Below are positions 8,819-18,064 of a stretch of 39,921 bases of DNA, one piece after another. Under the pieces are notes generated by a model. The model saw only the letters and a program-made list of their open reading frames with translations. It was not told the DNA's origin and did not search any database. The DNA is from an uncultured Lachnospiraceae bacterium (lineage in GTDB: Bacteria > Bacillota > Clostridia > Lachnospirales > Lachnospiraceae), in assembly GCA_944381535.1 (NCBI GenBank), contig CALWLN010000145.1:1-39921 (forward strand), given 5' to 3'. Each line of letters opens with the position of its first letter. The first letter of the stretch is position 1. Made by a program: the position numbers and the translations under genes.

Positions 8819-11800
8819 TCTCCCACATCCTTTCTCTCCGGCGGAACCTTGCCCGCATGCTTCTTTCGATACAACACATATAAAACCGCGCCGCCTGCTA
8901 TCAGCACTCCGGCGGCTACCGCCCCCAAAACGATCCAGAGAGTACTGTCTGAGTCTCCTATCACCTCTGCCAGCGCAGGCTTCGGGCCAAATGTAACGGC
9001 AACCGTAATATCCTCCGTCACATCACTTACGGTGAGCACATCTCCTTCCGCTTCGTATACCGTATCATTTACCAGTACACTTTCCACCTGATACCCTTCC
9101 TCCGGTACCAGCTTGAATTCCTGGGTATCACCCTCCAATATTCTTGCGGCGGCAGGCTCCACCGTTCCGCCCTCCGAAATGTTCCATGTGATATTGTGGC
9201 TTAAAACAACCTCAATATCATAAGAGAGTTTTGTGCCATTTTTATAATACAGAGAGACCGTTTTCGTCCCCAGTTCGTACATATTCGGCTCTTCATAGTA
9301 CGTGCAGTTATCGCTGATATTCTCCGTCCTTGTATTACCCAGAAAATCCGTAAGCTTTATGGTGCCGGACACGTAAAACAGGTCGTTGAGCGCGAATTTT
9401 GTCTGGGGCATTTCCTCAAACTCAATGGTCTTCGGATACGACATACTTGAAATCGTAGACGCGTCCCAGGGCCGTGTGGTTAATTTATCCTTTTCCGCCC
9501 GGATATAATAGCAGCGCTGGGCCTGGTGAGAGTTGGCATCTTCCGGTGAAAACTCTCTCTCACTTCTGCCAAAGGTCACATAAACATAATCTTCCGTAAT
9601 GTACAGGGAAGGGTCAAGTATCTGATAAAGTTCCACGCCATTCAAATCTGATATAAAGGACGTCATCCATTCGCAATTCATCACAAATTCCCAATTCATG
9701 CCGTCCGTACTCTTGACAAGACAGATTCGTGTCCTGGGATGTATGCTGCTAAGAAAATTTGTACGCCCATTCACCCAGAGCATATAATAAGTCCCCGGCT
9801 CCGTAGGATCCTCCATCACCGCAAAGGAGGTCATAGGGCACTGCATCTCCGGTATCTGGTAGAGGCCCTCCCATGTGACGCCGTTATCCTCAGAAACCGT
9901 ATATTGCATGCAGCCAAGATAATTTCTGGAGTAGTACAGCCGCAAGGTACCATCGCTGCACTGCACGACCTTACTTTCCGCCCATGTGGTAGTTCCCTCA
10001 TCGGTGTAGTTAAATAGAACCTCTTTTGTGGAGTTCTCGGAGGCTGTCCAGGTATATCCGCCGTCATCGCTGTAATAAACCCGAGTATAGTGTCCAATGA
10101 TGGAGCCGCTGCTATTGTATCTTCTAAATATGATAGGGCAGAAGATGCGGTCGATTCCGTCCGCCAGCGTATACTCCGTAGGCGTGTTCACATGTATCAA
10201 CACACAGCGATACCCATGCTCATCCACCTGATCTTCCATGGGTACGATCCTTCCGGCGTCCTCCCAGGTGCGCAAATCCTCTGAAAGCTCCGCCCGAACG
10301 TCATTCCCGCTGCCGTTCACCTGCAGATGCTTTCCGTTTTTCAGCTTTAGAATGCTGCTATACCCCATTTTGCTGAAGCCATCATAAACTCCCTCCGTAT
10401 CCTTCCTCCAGGTAAGACCGGCATTGTCGGAAATCCACTGGGATAACTCGCTGACACCCACCAGAGTCTCCCCGTCATCCGGGGACTCTATTTCCATAAA
10501 GCCTGCATATTCCTCCGGAACAACCACATAAGAGGTAATCCCATCCATGGGTATATCTCCGCTGGAGAAGGTATATTCCATCTCGTCCAGATACATCGCC
10601 GCGTCCTTTGTGAAAGCGCCTACCCGTCCGTGTCCGGTACGCTTTACATTATCGGCCTCTATCACAGGTTCGCCGTCCACCAGAACGCTAACAAGGGCTC
10701 CATTTTCTGTTACTTCAATCTCGTGCCACTCTCCCAGCGTCAACTCACTGGTTTCCTCAGCCCAGAAGATTTCTTCCCCGGTTACCTCCGATTCCTGAGC
10801 GGCAATGAACCATTTTTTCTCCGCAAAATCATATCCGATATTCACATAAGCCGTGTCGGGGGAGCGCCTTGTGATAAACCCGGCCTGGGCTTGTCCTCCC
10901 GGGCTTTCCACCATGAATTTTGCCGTGAACTGTGGATTATTATCAAACACATGGAGCCAGGTGGCCGTATAGCCGCGTACGCCCTGCGTTCCGTACACCA
11001 GGGAATCCTTCCTGTAAACCTTCCAGTTATCGATCACCTGGTCCGCCTCATAATTCTCCTGCCAGTGGCTGGGGCTGTCCCCCTCCGTCTCGTTCTCAAA
11101 ATCATCCGTGTATTCCGTAGGCTCTATGACAACCCCATCGCCCTCCCGCTGCAGCTTGGTTCCATAGACGCGGACATTGTCAAACAGCGCGTCGCCCTCC
11201 GAAATACGCATCCCGCATTCCCCGACGCTGACCACTTTGCCGGATTCCGAGGTGGTGAGCATCAGAATGTCGTCAATATATACGCTTATCATATTTCCAT
11301 TTACCGTAAGCCGCAGATTGTACCATTTCCCCAATTCAATCTTAACACCGTTCACCTCCGGCAACACACTGGTTATCAAAGTGTGACCCTCGCCGGTTCT
11401 TCTGTAAAGCTGCAGGGTATACACCGCATTCAGATTCTCGTCCCGGGTCTTATTGGAAATTCGCGTATGATAATAGCCGTCCTCTCCCATGTTGATACCT
11501 ATTCCCAGATACATATTTTCGCTCAGCATCTGGAAATCCGTGGAGATGGACGTCAGCTCCCCGTAGATATCCGGCGTACCCCAGGCAGTTCCACTGATGC
11601 CATAGGGTCTCTGGGCTTCGTAAAAGAGCGAATTTTGTATATTCCACTTTCCTGCGTCTCCCTCGATGGACTGTATCCAGTCGCTTTCCGTACTATTGTT
11701 AAAATCATGGTCAATCAGCAGTTCGGAATCCGCGATCTCTATGTAGGCCTCCCGCTCCACCTGCTCGTAGAGTTCCTTGTATTTGGTCACTGCCCCTTCA

Positions 11801-14496
11801 CTTAATTGCGCCGCCTCGTAAGCGGAAAGCGTATCGTATTGTTCCTTGAGTGCGTAAAAATTCTCCCTGTCTGTATGCTCATAATTGAGAATGGCTTCCT
11901 CCACGCTCTTAATGTATTCCGGACGTTCCTTGAATTCAAGATACATGGGAGAGGATTTTCCCAGGTAGGATAAAGTCACCTGTTGTCTCCCCACAACGGT
12001 ATTGTCGTAGTCGGAGATCATATCCGCCCGCAGCATAACGGATTCCGTCTCGCCGTCCGCATAGAGAATGATCAGATTGTGGTTCCACAGCTCTATGTCA
12101 AATCCCAGATATAATTCCAGCGCCTTGTCTTCATAGCCCTCCAGGTACAGTCTGGAGATAGTCATATTCCGCTGCTGTACGATAAAATTGTCGTAATATG
12201 CCGTATTATTGATATTACGGATACCGGCCGTACCGGAGGTAAGCGCCTCCCCCGACTCATCCACATAGGTGGAAATCCGCACGCCGTCAAGATAGGTCGT
12301 TATGGTATTTCCATTGACATCCATACGCATATTGTACATGATTCCGGTACCCAGGATTTTTGTTCCGCTCATGCATTTTAGCAATGTACTGTTATAATAA
12401 TTCTGCAGGAGGGTTGTTCCATTTTCATCGAAACGATAAAGGGCTCCGCTGATGGAACCTCCGGCGCATATCAGACGAAATTCATACCAGCAGCGGCTTC
12501 CGTCATAGCGGGCGATGACTCCCGCGTAACGCGTTAATCCATTGGCATTCCCTCTGGTGTCAAAGAAAACATCGGAGGATACCGTATAGTCTGTCCATTC
12601 TTCCCCATCCTGTACGGAAGCGACAATGTTCGCGCTGGCGCTTGCCGCAGAGTCATATTCAAATTTAAGCCGTTCCCCTGTCACCAGATAACTCATATCC
12701 GATGATGAGGTAAATTTCCACTTTGCGTTCGTTCCGAAAGCAAAGTCGTCATAGAACAGGTAAGGAACATAGTGAAAATCAAAAGTGGCCTGCCGTCCCG
12801 CATAGGTAATAGTTATGGTCTGATCTTCTTTTTTGTTGGCGTCATATCCTGAAATCATATATTCCTCGATTCTCTTATAGCCAACGGAATTATCCAGATA
12901 TCTCAGTTTTAACGTGAGATCGCCAAAGTCCAGGGAGGAAGCGGTAATTGTTTTTACAGTATTATTTGCAGTTGTGATCACTTCCATGGAACTTATGGCG
13001 TAATCTCCCTTGACCTCCAGAGTTGCTCCCGCAAACCGGTCAAAGGCCACCGTGCCGTTAATTGCGCTGAAACCAACGTAAGGGGTACATTCCTCTCTGC
13101 TGTATCCCAGATAGGTATACACCTTCTTGCCATCACAATAAAAATCCACAAAATCAGAATGAACATGGGCCCGCATGGCAATCTTTTTCCCGAAGGATAT
13201 CTCCAACCCCTGCGCCTGGGCGGTGGTACTGTACAAAAGCTCGCTGCCACAGTAAAACAGAATGGTTCCGTCGGACTGCACACGCATGTCGTAGACAAGG
13301 CCGCTCTCATTATTTCTTGCGTAGACAATGGACGCTGCCCCCAAACGCTTCGTCGTCGTTGGCAAATCGCCGTAGATATACGCATCCGCAACCACCGTAT
13401 AGGCTTCAAAATCTTCTGTCTCTTCTGCCGGAAGGCTGGCAATAATTTTCAGTGGATTATCGGCGCCGTTCATATTGGGCACCGTGGCTTTTGCCATTCC
13501 GTTTTCCGTGACAAATTTATATTCATAGCCATATTCCTTGTTCTGCTGTACTCCGCCTTCATAAGCGGACAGATCGCCGGAAAAATCATCGCTGTATAGG
13601 CCGCTCCCCTTATATTCTGCTGTCACTTCCAGAGGAAAGGTCGTCGTCACATTTTCATAGGATACCACAATATTTTTGGTGCCGGTCTGTCCGTCCAGCC
13701 CGCTGTAGGTGATACCGGGGCTGTCCTGATCCAGTATCTGGCTTCCATAGACGCTGTTATAGACAACCTCCACGGTAAAGAACAGCTTTCCTACCCTTGA
13801 TATGCTATCGGAATGAGAGATCACATTCAGCCGCTCTATCTTCCGTTCCGGCACCTGCTCCACCTTAAAGTTATCAAATACGCCTTTCGCGGACACATTG
13901 TGGACCCCGACAGCACCCGACGTATAGGTATCGTCTGTCATGTCAATTACAAGCACATCATTCACATAACAGATAATGCGGTTCTCTGCCGTTATCAGCT
14001 TCAGATTATAAGTGGTATTCTGCCGGATTTCTCCCACACCCTCAATGGAATCTGCCTTCTGGTACAACACCTGATTATTATTCACGCCACGGCGGTACAA
14101 ACGGACATAGGCACTTCCACTCTGGGAAACACCGATACCAAACTCATAGCCCTGGGTCATGTCGCTGCTGGCACGGGCGGCCACATAAGCCGCCCCGCCC
14201 ACCGTAAACCCGTTGGCCGCCTGGGCGGTGCTGACGGAAACGTCGGCGGACACCGCACAATTGGTCATGCTGCCAGGCTCCCTTACCGTATTTGCGCCGT
14301 CATATAAAATCGTGTATTTTCCATCCTCCACACTGCCCACGGTCTGACTCTGCCAGGCAGACAAACTGCCGGATTCGAAATCCTCCGAAAACACCGTGTC
14401 TGAAGCGGAAACATCAAGGGGCAGATTTACGGCGGTGAAAAGCGTTAAAAGCGCAAGTATAAAGGCAATCTTTCTTTGCCAGACTTTCTTTGCCAT
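8815..14496 (-). CDS. Giant membrane-anchored Asp-box (BNR/sialidase-like) surface protein
   Basis: The product has 1893 residues. Domains in order: signal peptide (1-31); three ConA-like modules, each followed by an Ig-like (Big_3-type) domain, to about residue 850; a helical stretch (about 860-930); two more ConA-like modules (about 935-1310); an Asp-box propeller (about 1320-1690); an Ig-like domain; an InlB-like repeat (about 1772-1836); a transmembrane helix (about 1850-1872) and a short KK-containing tail. Four Asp boxes (S-x-D-x-G-x-T-W) are visible: SDNAGLTW, SDDGGYTW, SEDNGVTW and STDGMNW. Such propellers occur in GH33 sialidases, and nanA in the same locus fits. However, I do not find the FRIP/YRIP motif or a clear Arg triad, so sialidase activity is not proven. 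ATG 14496 follows GAGGAGGG. Anchoring is by the membrane helix, without a PKTG motif. Confidence 0.82.
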   Translation of the reverse strand: MAKKVWQRKIAFILALLTLFTAVNLPLDVSASDTVFSEDFESGSLSAWQSQTVGSVEDGKYTILYDGANTVREPGSMTNCAVSADVSVSTAQAANGFTVGGAAYVAARASSDMTQGYEFGIGVSQSGSAYVRLYRRGVNNNQVLYQKADSIEGVGEIRQNTTYNLKLITAENRIICYVNDVLVIDMTDDTYTSGAVGVHNVSAKGVFDNFKVEQVPERKIERLNVISHSDSISRVGKLFFTVEVVYNSVYGSQILDQDSPGITYSGLDGQTGTKNIVVSYENVTTTFPLEVTAEYKGSGLYSDDFSGDLSAYEGGVQQNKEYGYEYKFVTENGMAKATVPNMNGADNPLKIIASLPAEETEDFEAYTVVADAYIYGDLPTTTKRLGAASIVYARNNESGLVYDMRVQSDGTILFYCGSELLYSTTAQAQGLEISFGKKIAMRAHVHSDFVDFYCDGKKVYTYLGYSREECTPYVGFSAINGTVAFDRFAGATLEVKGDYAISSMEVITTANNTVKTITASSLDFGDLTLKLRYLDNSVGYKRIEEYMISGYDANKKEDQTITITYAGRQATFDFHYVPYLFYDDFAFGTNAKWKFTSSSDMSYLVTGERLKFEYDSAASASANIVASVQDGEEWTDYTVSSDVFFDTRGNANGLTRYAGVIARYDGSRCWYEFRLICAGGSISGALYRFDENGTTLLQNYYNSTLLKCMSGTKILGTGIMYNMRMDVNGNTITTYLDGVRISTYVDESGEALTSGTAGIRNINNTAYYDNFIVQQRNMTISRLYLEGYEDKALELYLGFDIELWNHNLIILYADGETESVMLRADMISDYDNTVVGRQQVTLSYLGKSSPMYLEFKERPEYIKSVEEAILNYEHTDRENFYALKEQYDTLSAYEAAQLSEGAVTKYKELYEQVEREAYIEIADSELLIDHDFNNSTESDWIQSIEGDAGKWNIQNSLFYEAQRPYGISGTAWGTPDIYGELTSISTDFQMLSENMYLGIGINMGEDGYYHTRISNKTRDENLNAVYTLQLYRRTGEGHTLITSVLPEVNGVKIELGKWYNLRLTVNGNMISVYIDDILMLTTSESGKVVSVGECGMRISEGDALFDNVRVYGTKLQREGDGVVIEPTEYTDDFENETEGDSPSHWQENYEADQVIDNWKVYRKDSLVYGTQGVRGYTATWLHVFDNNPQFTAKFMVESPGGQAQAGFITRRSPDTAYVNIGYDFAEKKWFIAAQESEVTGEEIFWAEETSELTLGEWHEIEVTENGALVSVLVDGEPVIEADNVKRTGHGRVGAFTKDAAMYLDEMEYTFSSGDIPMDGITSYVVVPEEYAGFMEIESPDDGETLVGVSELSQWISDNAGLTWRKDTEGVYDGFSKMGYSSILKLKNGKHLQVNGSGNDVRAELSEDLRTWEDAGRIVPMEDQVDEHGYRCVLIHVNTPTEYTLADGIDRIFCPIIFRRYNSSGSIIGHYTRVYYSDDGGYTWTASENSTKEVLFNYTDEGTTTWAESKVVQCSDGTLRLYYSRNYLGCMQYTVSEDNGVTWEGLYQIPEMQCPMTSFAVMEDPTEPGTYYMLWVNGRTNFLSSIHPRTRICLVKSTDGMNWEFVMNCEWMTSFISDLNGVELYQILDPSLYITEDYVYVTFGRSEREFSPEDANSHQAQRCYYIRAEKDKLTTRPWDASTISSMSYPKTIEFEEMPQTKFALNDLFYVSGTIKLTDFLGNTRTENISDNCTYYEEPNMYELGTKTVSLYYKNGTKLSYDIEVVLSHNITWNISEGGTVEPAAARILEGDTQEFKLVPEEGYQVESVLVNDTVYEAEGDVLTVSDVTEDITVAVTFGPKPALAEVIGDSDSTLWIVLGAVAAGVLIAGGAVLYVLYRKKHAGKVPPERKDVGE

Positions 14497-14516
14497 AGTA
14501 CCCTCCTCATCCTAAT

Positions 14517-16187
14517 TTATTGTCCCTGTAAGTAAGCGTCATAAGCATTTTGCAGAATCTGTAAATATTCCTCTAAGTTCAGCGATTCTATCTTCTCCAC
14601 GAACCCATCCCAATCCGCGTCAATATCAGATCTTCCGGTGATCCACAGGGAACGGTTTGTCCGGATCTGATAATCGATGTCCGTAAAATAAACATCCGCG
14701 TTGTAAGACTCCGCCGCCGAATAATAGGGCCGGGGCCAAATCTCATCTGTTATGATATCCTGATAGATACTATAATTGTTCTGAAGCATTTTTTCACGTT
14801 CGCTTAAGCTGATTTTCGTTTCATAATCACTTTTCGTAATCGAACGGATGGAATTGCCCATAAGCGCATACAAGGCCGGCTTCTCGTTGTTAAGGGTGGC
14901 AGTGGTGAGCATGTCAAGTTCCAGAACCTGATACTTGCCATCCTCTGTCATCTCCATACGCCCGTCGCCCACATCTCCGTTATCGTAACGCAGCGCTGTA
15001 TCCAAATCATACAACTGGTCCACCCATGCCATCAGAACCGGAAGGTTCTGGCATTTATCCATGACAAAAAACTGGTTTTTGGAGCCGTTGACGCCCGGGT
15101 GATAATACCAGCAGGGTTCGTATCCCTCTACCTTGGGGGGATAAATGCAGACATAATCATCCTGATATTCTGTCTCCGCAGGAGTGGGGGACGTAAAGCA
15201 GCCCACAACACAGGTCTCCGAGGTCAGTTTGGCGTTGAGCGTGGATTCATTGGCCGTAAAGCACTCCGACCACATGAGTCCCTCCGTATACAGGCTCTGC
15301 AGATATTTGATTGCCTCCTTATACTCCTCCGTAACCGGAACAAAGGTCACTTTTCCATCCTTCACCTGTACATAGGAATCATTCACGCCATCCTTGGTGG
15401 CAATTCCCCACATGCCAAGCAGCGCTTCCGTATGCATATAGGTGCTGGCGGTGGAGCAGATATAGGGGATTTCATCGGGCAGGCCATTTCCATTGGGGTC
15501 CTGGGTCGAAAAGGCCCGCAGAACATTTGTAAATTCATCCAGAGTGGTGGGAATCTCAAGACCCAGTTCATCCAGCCATGCCTTGTTGATCCAGATGGGA
15601 CTCTCCAGATAATTTCCTTCCAGTCCGGTAATCTTGGGCAGGGTATACACCTTCCCGTCATAGCCGGTGATCATATTCATGATTGCCGGATTTTCCGCAA
15701 TATCCGCGCACAGATTCGGCATCAATTCCTCATTGATATAGCTGGTCAGATCCACCAGCTTCCCGGAAGCAATATATTTCGAAGCCTCCACCGAGCTTAA
15801 GATAGGGCCTCCCCACAACACGTCACCGTAATTCCCTCCGCTGAGCAGTAAGGTAAGCTGCTCCGAAGGCGTATCCCCAAGGAACTGAAATTCGATGTTC
15901 ACGTTGGTTCTTTCTTTTAATTCCTGCCACAATCCATTGTTCTCAATGTCATCCCGAAAGCTGGTGGATTCCGTTCCCTGTATCATGAAAGTAAATGTGA
16001 CCGGCTCCTCTAACGGGAAAGAGACGCTCTCCGTCCCGCCTTCATTTTCTTGACTGGTATTCTCCGTATTATTCGGATTATCCGTATCGCCAGGATTATT
16101 TTCCTGTTCCCCGCCACATCCAAACATGGACAGAAGCATACATAAAACCATACAACTCGCTAAGATTCTGACCGTAAACTTTTTCAT
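14517..16187 (-). CDS. ABC transporter sugar-binding lipoprotein (family 1 SBP)
   Basis: This 556-residue extracellular solute-binding protein begins with a lipoprotein signal: MKKFTVRILASCMVLCMLLS followed by the lipobox MFGC, so the cysteine near residue 23 would be lipidated. An Asn/Glu/Thr-rich spacer follows. The mature part has SBP family 1 features, e.g. TFTFMIQGTES, LLLSGGNYGDVLWGG and YIASGKLVDLTSYI. Its length and relatives (LplA/YtcQ type) fit binding of oligosaccharides or sugar derivatives. The gene lies 20 bases upstream of the propeller gene and directly after the two permease genes, forming one ABC importer. ATG 16187 has AAAGGAG. Ligand is unknown; a sialylated or sialic-acid-derived product is inferred from the locus. 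Confidence 0.9.
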   Translation of the reverse strand: MKKFTVRILASCMVLCMLLSMFGCGGEQENNPGDTDNPNNTENTSQENEGGTESVSFPLEEPVTFTFMIQGTESTSFRDDIENNGLWQELKERTNVNIEFQFLGDTPSEQLTLLLSGGNYGDVLWGGPILSSVEASKYIASGKLVDLTSYINEELMPNLCADIAENPAIMNMITGYDGKVYTLPKITGLEGNYLESPIWINKAWLDELGLEIPTTLDEFTNVLRAFSTQDPNGNGLPDEIPYICSTASTYMHTEALLGMWGIATKDGVNDSYVQVKDGKVTFVPVTEEYKEAIKYLQSLYTEGLMWSECFTANESTLNAKLTSETCVVGCFTSPTPAETEYQDDYVCIYPPKVEGYEPCWYYHPGVNGSKNQFFVMDKCQNLPVLMAWVDQLYDLDTALRYDNGDVGDGRMEMTEDGKYQVLELDMLTTATLNNEKPALYALMGNSIRSITKSDYETKISLSEREKMLQNNYSIYQDIITDEIWPRPYYSAAESYNADVYFTDIDYQIRTNRSLWITGRSDIDADWDGFVEKIESLNLEEYLQILQNAYDAYLQGQ

Positions 16188-16215
16188 ATAAATATTCTCC
16201 TTTCTTTCCGTGCGG

Positions 16216-17100
16216 CTAACCTTTCACCGCACCAATCATAACACCCTTGTTAAAATATTTTTGAATAAACGGATACAGTATCACAAAGGGAAGCGCCGCA
16301 ATTACCACAACGCAGTACTTCATAAGCTCCATCTGCCGCTGCACCTCAATGGTGGCTCCGGCTGAGGCTGTTTCTGACAATGAAGCCGTAAGTTCATTGG
16401 TAATCTGACGGATGATCACCTGCAATGACTGCAAATCCGGATTCTGTATGTAAATGACAAAGCGGATATACTCATTCCACCAGGTCAGGGCGCTAAATAA
16501 AAACAATACCGCAACCGTAGCCTTGCACAGCGGAACAGCAAATTGTATGAAATAGCGAAAATGAGTTCCACCGTCCAGACATACGGATTCATAAAGGGAT
16601 TCCGGCATGGCCTCAAAGGCGCTGCGGGCCAGTATCATGTGATACACATTCAACGCCGATGGAATCAATAATACCCAGATGGTATCAATCCAGCCAATCG
16701 TACTGTGCAGCAAATAAGTCGGAATCAAACCGCCGCTGAAATACATGGAGATAACAAACAGTGTATTTAAGAATTTGCGGCCCTTAAGCTCCTTTCGTGA
16801 CAAGGCATATGCCGTAGGCAATGTGAACACAAGTGACAGGAAGGAGCCAAAAAATAAATAAAATAAAGAATTTGCGTATCCTCTCCACAAGCTCCCGTAC
16901 TCCAAGAGCATTTCATATCCGGCAAAGGTAATGTTCTTTGGAAACAGCAGAACCTCCCCGCCTGCAATGGCAGCAGGGTCGCTAAACGAAGCGATGACTA
17001 CGAACCATATGGGATACAGAAATATCACTGAAAGCAGAATAAGCAGCACGATCAAAACAGCGTCCGTGAGCTTATCGCTTGCCGTTCTTCTTCGTCTCAA
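16216..17100 (-). CDS. Carbohydrate ABC transporter permease (YtcP/LplC type)
   Basis: This inner-membrane permease has about 294 residues and six predicted membrane segments, starting with LIVLLILLSVIFLYPIWFVV. The cytoplasmic coupling loop is seen in ESVCLDGGTHFRYFIQFAVPL, a variant of the EAA motif that docks the ATPase. The C-terminus KYFNKGVMIGAVKG is typical of the YtcP/LplC group. Start choice: a GTG at 17109 touches the AAAGGAGG site, whereas the TTG at 17098-17100 (then RRRRTASDKL) lies eight bases after it, so I prefer TTG. It works with the partner permease and the lipoprotein. No ABC ATPase gene is in the locus; in Firmicutes such systems share an MsmX-like ATPase encoded elsewhere. 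Confidence 0.88.
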   Translation of the reverse strand: MRRRRTASDKLTDAVLIVLLILLSVIFLYPIWFVVIASFSDPAAIAGGEVLLFPKNITFAGYEMLLEYGSLWRGYANSLFYLFFGSFLSLVFTLPTAYALSRKELKGRKFLNTLFVISMYFSGGLIPTYLLHSTIGWIDTIWVLLIPSALNVYHMILARSAFEAMPESLYESVCLDGGTHFRYFIQFAVPLCKATVAVLFLFSALTWWNEYIRFVIYIQNPDLQSLQVIIRQITNELTASLSETASAGATIEVQRQMELMKYCVVVIAALPFVILYPFIQKYFNKGVMIGAVKG

Positions 17101-17114
17101 CGGTAACACCTCCT

Positions 17115-18050
17115 TTAAAACAGCGAAATGTCGGATACCTTTTTGGCAATCCTGTTGGTAATGATGACAAGCAGCAGCCCTACTACGTTATTAAACAGCG
17201 ACACTGCCGTGGAGAAGCTATATTGCGCACTCTGTAAGCCGTTCTTGTAAACGTAGGTTCCTATGATCTCGGATACGCCCAGATTCAGATCGTTCTGCAT
17301 AAGCAGTACCTTCTCATACCCCAGATTCAACACGTTCCCCATGGACATGATAAACAGAAGAACGATTGTCGGCAAAATCGTCGGAATATCAATGTACCAC
17401 ATCCGCTGCAGCTTGGAGGCCCCATCTATCCGGGCCGCATCCACACAGTCCTGGTCCACTGCGGAAAGGGCAGCGATGTAGATTACCGCGTCCGACCCTA
17501 AGGACACCCAAATATCAGAAACAAAGTACATCGGAAGGAAATACTTTTCCTCCCCCATGAAGTAAATGCCCTCTGCTCCCAGCCTGTTTAAGATGACATT
17601 GATCAGCCCTGTCTCCTGGCTGCAAAACAGCTCTATAATACTTACCACAACCACCACAGACAGCAAATGCGGAAGATACGATATGGTCTGGGACACCTTG
17701 CGCACCCGGCGCGAGGAACAATTATGCACCATCAGCGCAAAGATGATCGGCAACGGCCAGAATAATAAGGTTTTTGTCAAGGTGATTACCAGAGTATTTT
17801 TGAATATGGTGCCAAACAAATCGGAGGAAAACAATCGTTCAAAATGCTTGAAACCAACCCAGGTACCGCCAAAAAGGGATTCTCCGATGCCAAGGTCCTT
17901 AAAGGCGATGGTAATACCGTACATCGGTATGTAGTGAAAAATCAGAAGCGCCAGCAATCCCGGCAGCAACAATACATATAGGCGCCACTGCGATAAAATC
18001 CCGCCTCGCTTTTTTACTCTGACAGATGTTGCATTTGTTTTCTTTGTCAT
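17115..18050 (-). CDS. Sugar ABC transporter permease (LplB/YteP type)
   Basis: This 311-residue permease begins with a charged stretch (MTKKTNATSVRVKKRGG) and the first helix LYVLLLPGLLALLIFHYIPM, as is usual for the LplB group. The EAA-type loop reads DAARIDGASKLQRMWYIDIP, the contact site for the ATP-binding subunit. An in-frame start further upstream (18143) would overlap the preceding gene; ATG 18050, with GGAG eight bases before it, gives the normal N-terminus and a 14-base gap from the esterase stop. The partner permease starts 14 bases after its stop. Together with the lipoprotein they form the importer of the locus. Confidence 0.9.
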   Translation of the reverse strand: MTKKTNATSVRVKKRGGILSQWRLYVLLLPGLLALLIFHYIPMYGITIAFKDLGIGESLFGGTWVGFKHFERLFSSDLFGTIFKNTLVITLTKTLLFWPLPIIFALMVHNCSSRRVRKVSQTISYLPHLLSVVVVVSIIELFCSQETGLINVILNRLGAEGIYFMGEEKYFLPMYFVSDIWVSLGSDAVIYIAALSAVDQDCVDAARIDGASKLQRMWYIDIPTILPTIVLLFIMSMGNVLNLGYEKVLLMQNDLNLGVSEIIGTYVYKNGLQSAQYSFSTAVSLFNNVVGLLLVIITNRIAKKVSDISLF

Positions 18051-18064
18051 TTTCTTTTCTCCAA

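Noticed and set aside
10630-11805. A 391-codon plus-strand open frame
   Set aside because: It is antisense to the propeller protein gene, whose own frame has clear domains and signal peptide; the plus-strand translation has no recognisable domain and no ribosome site.
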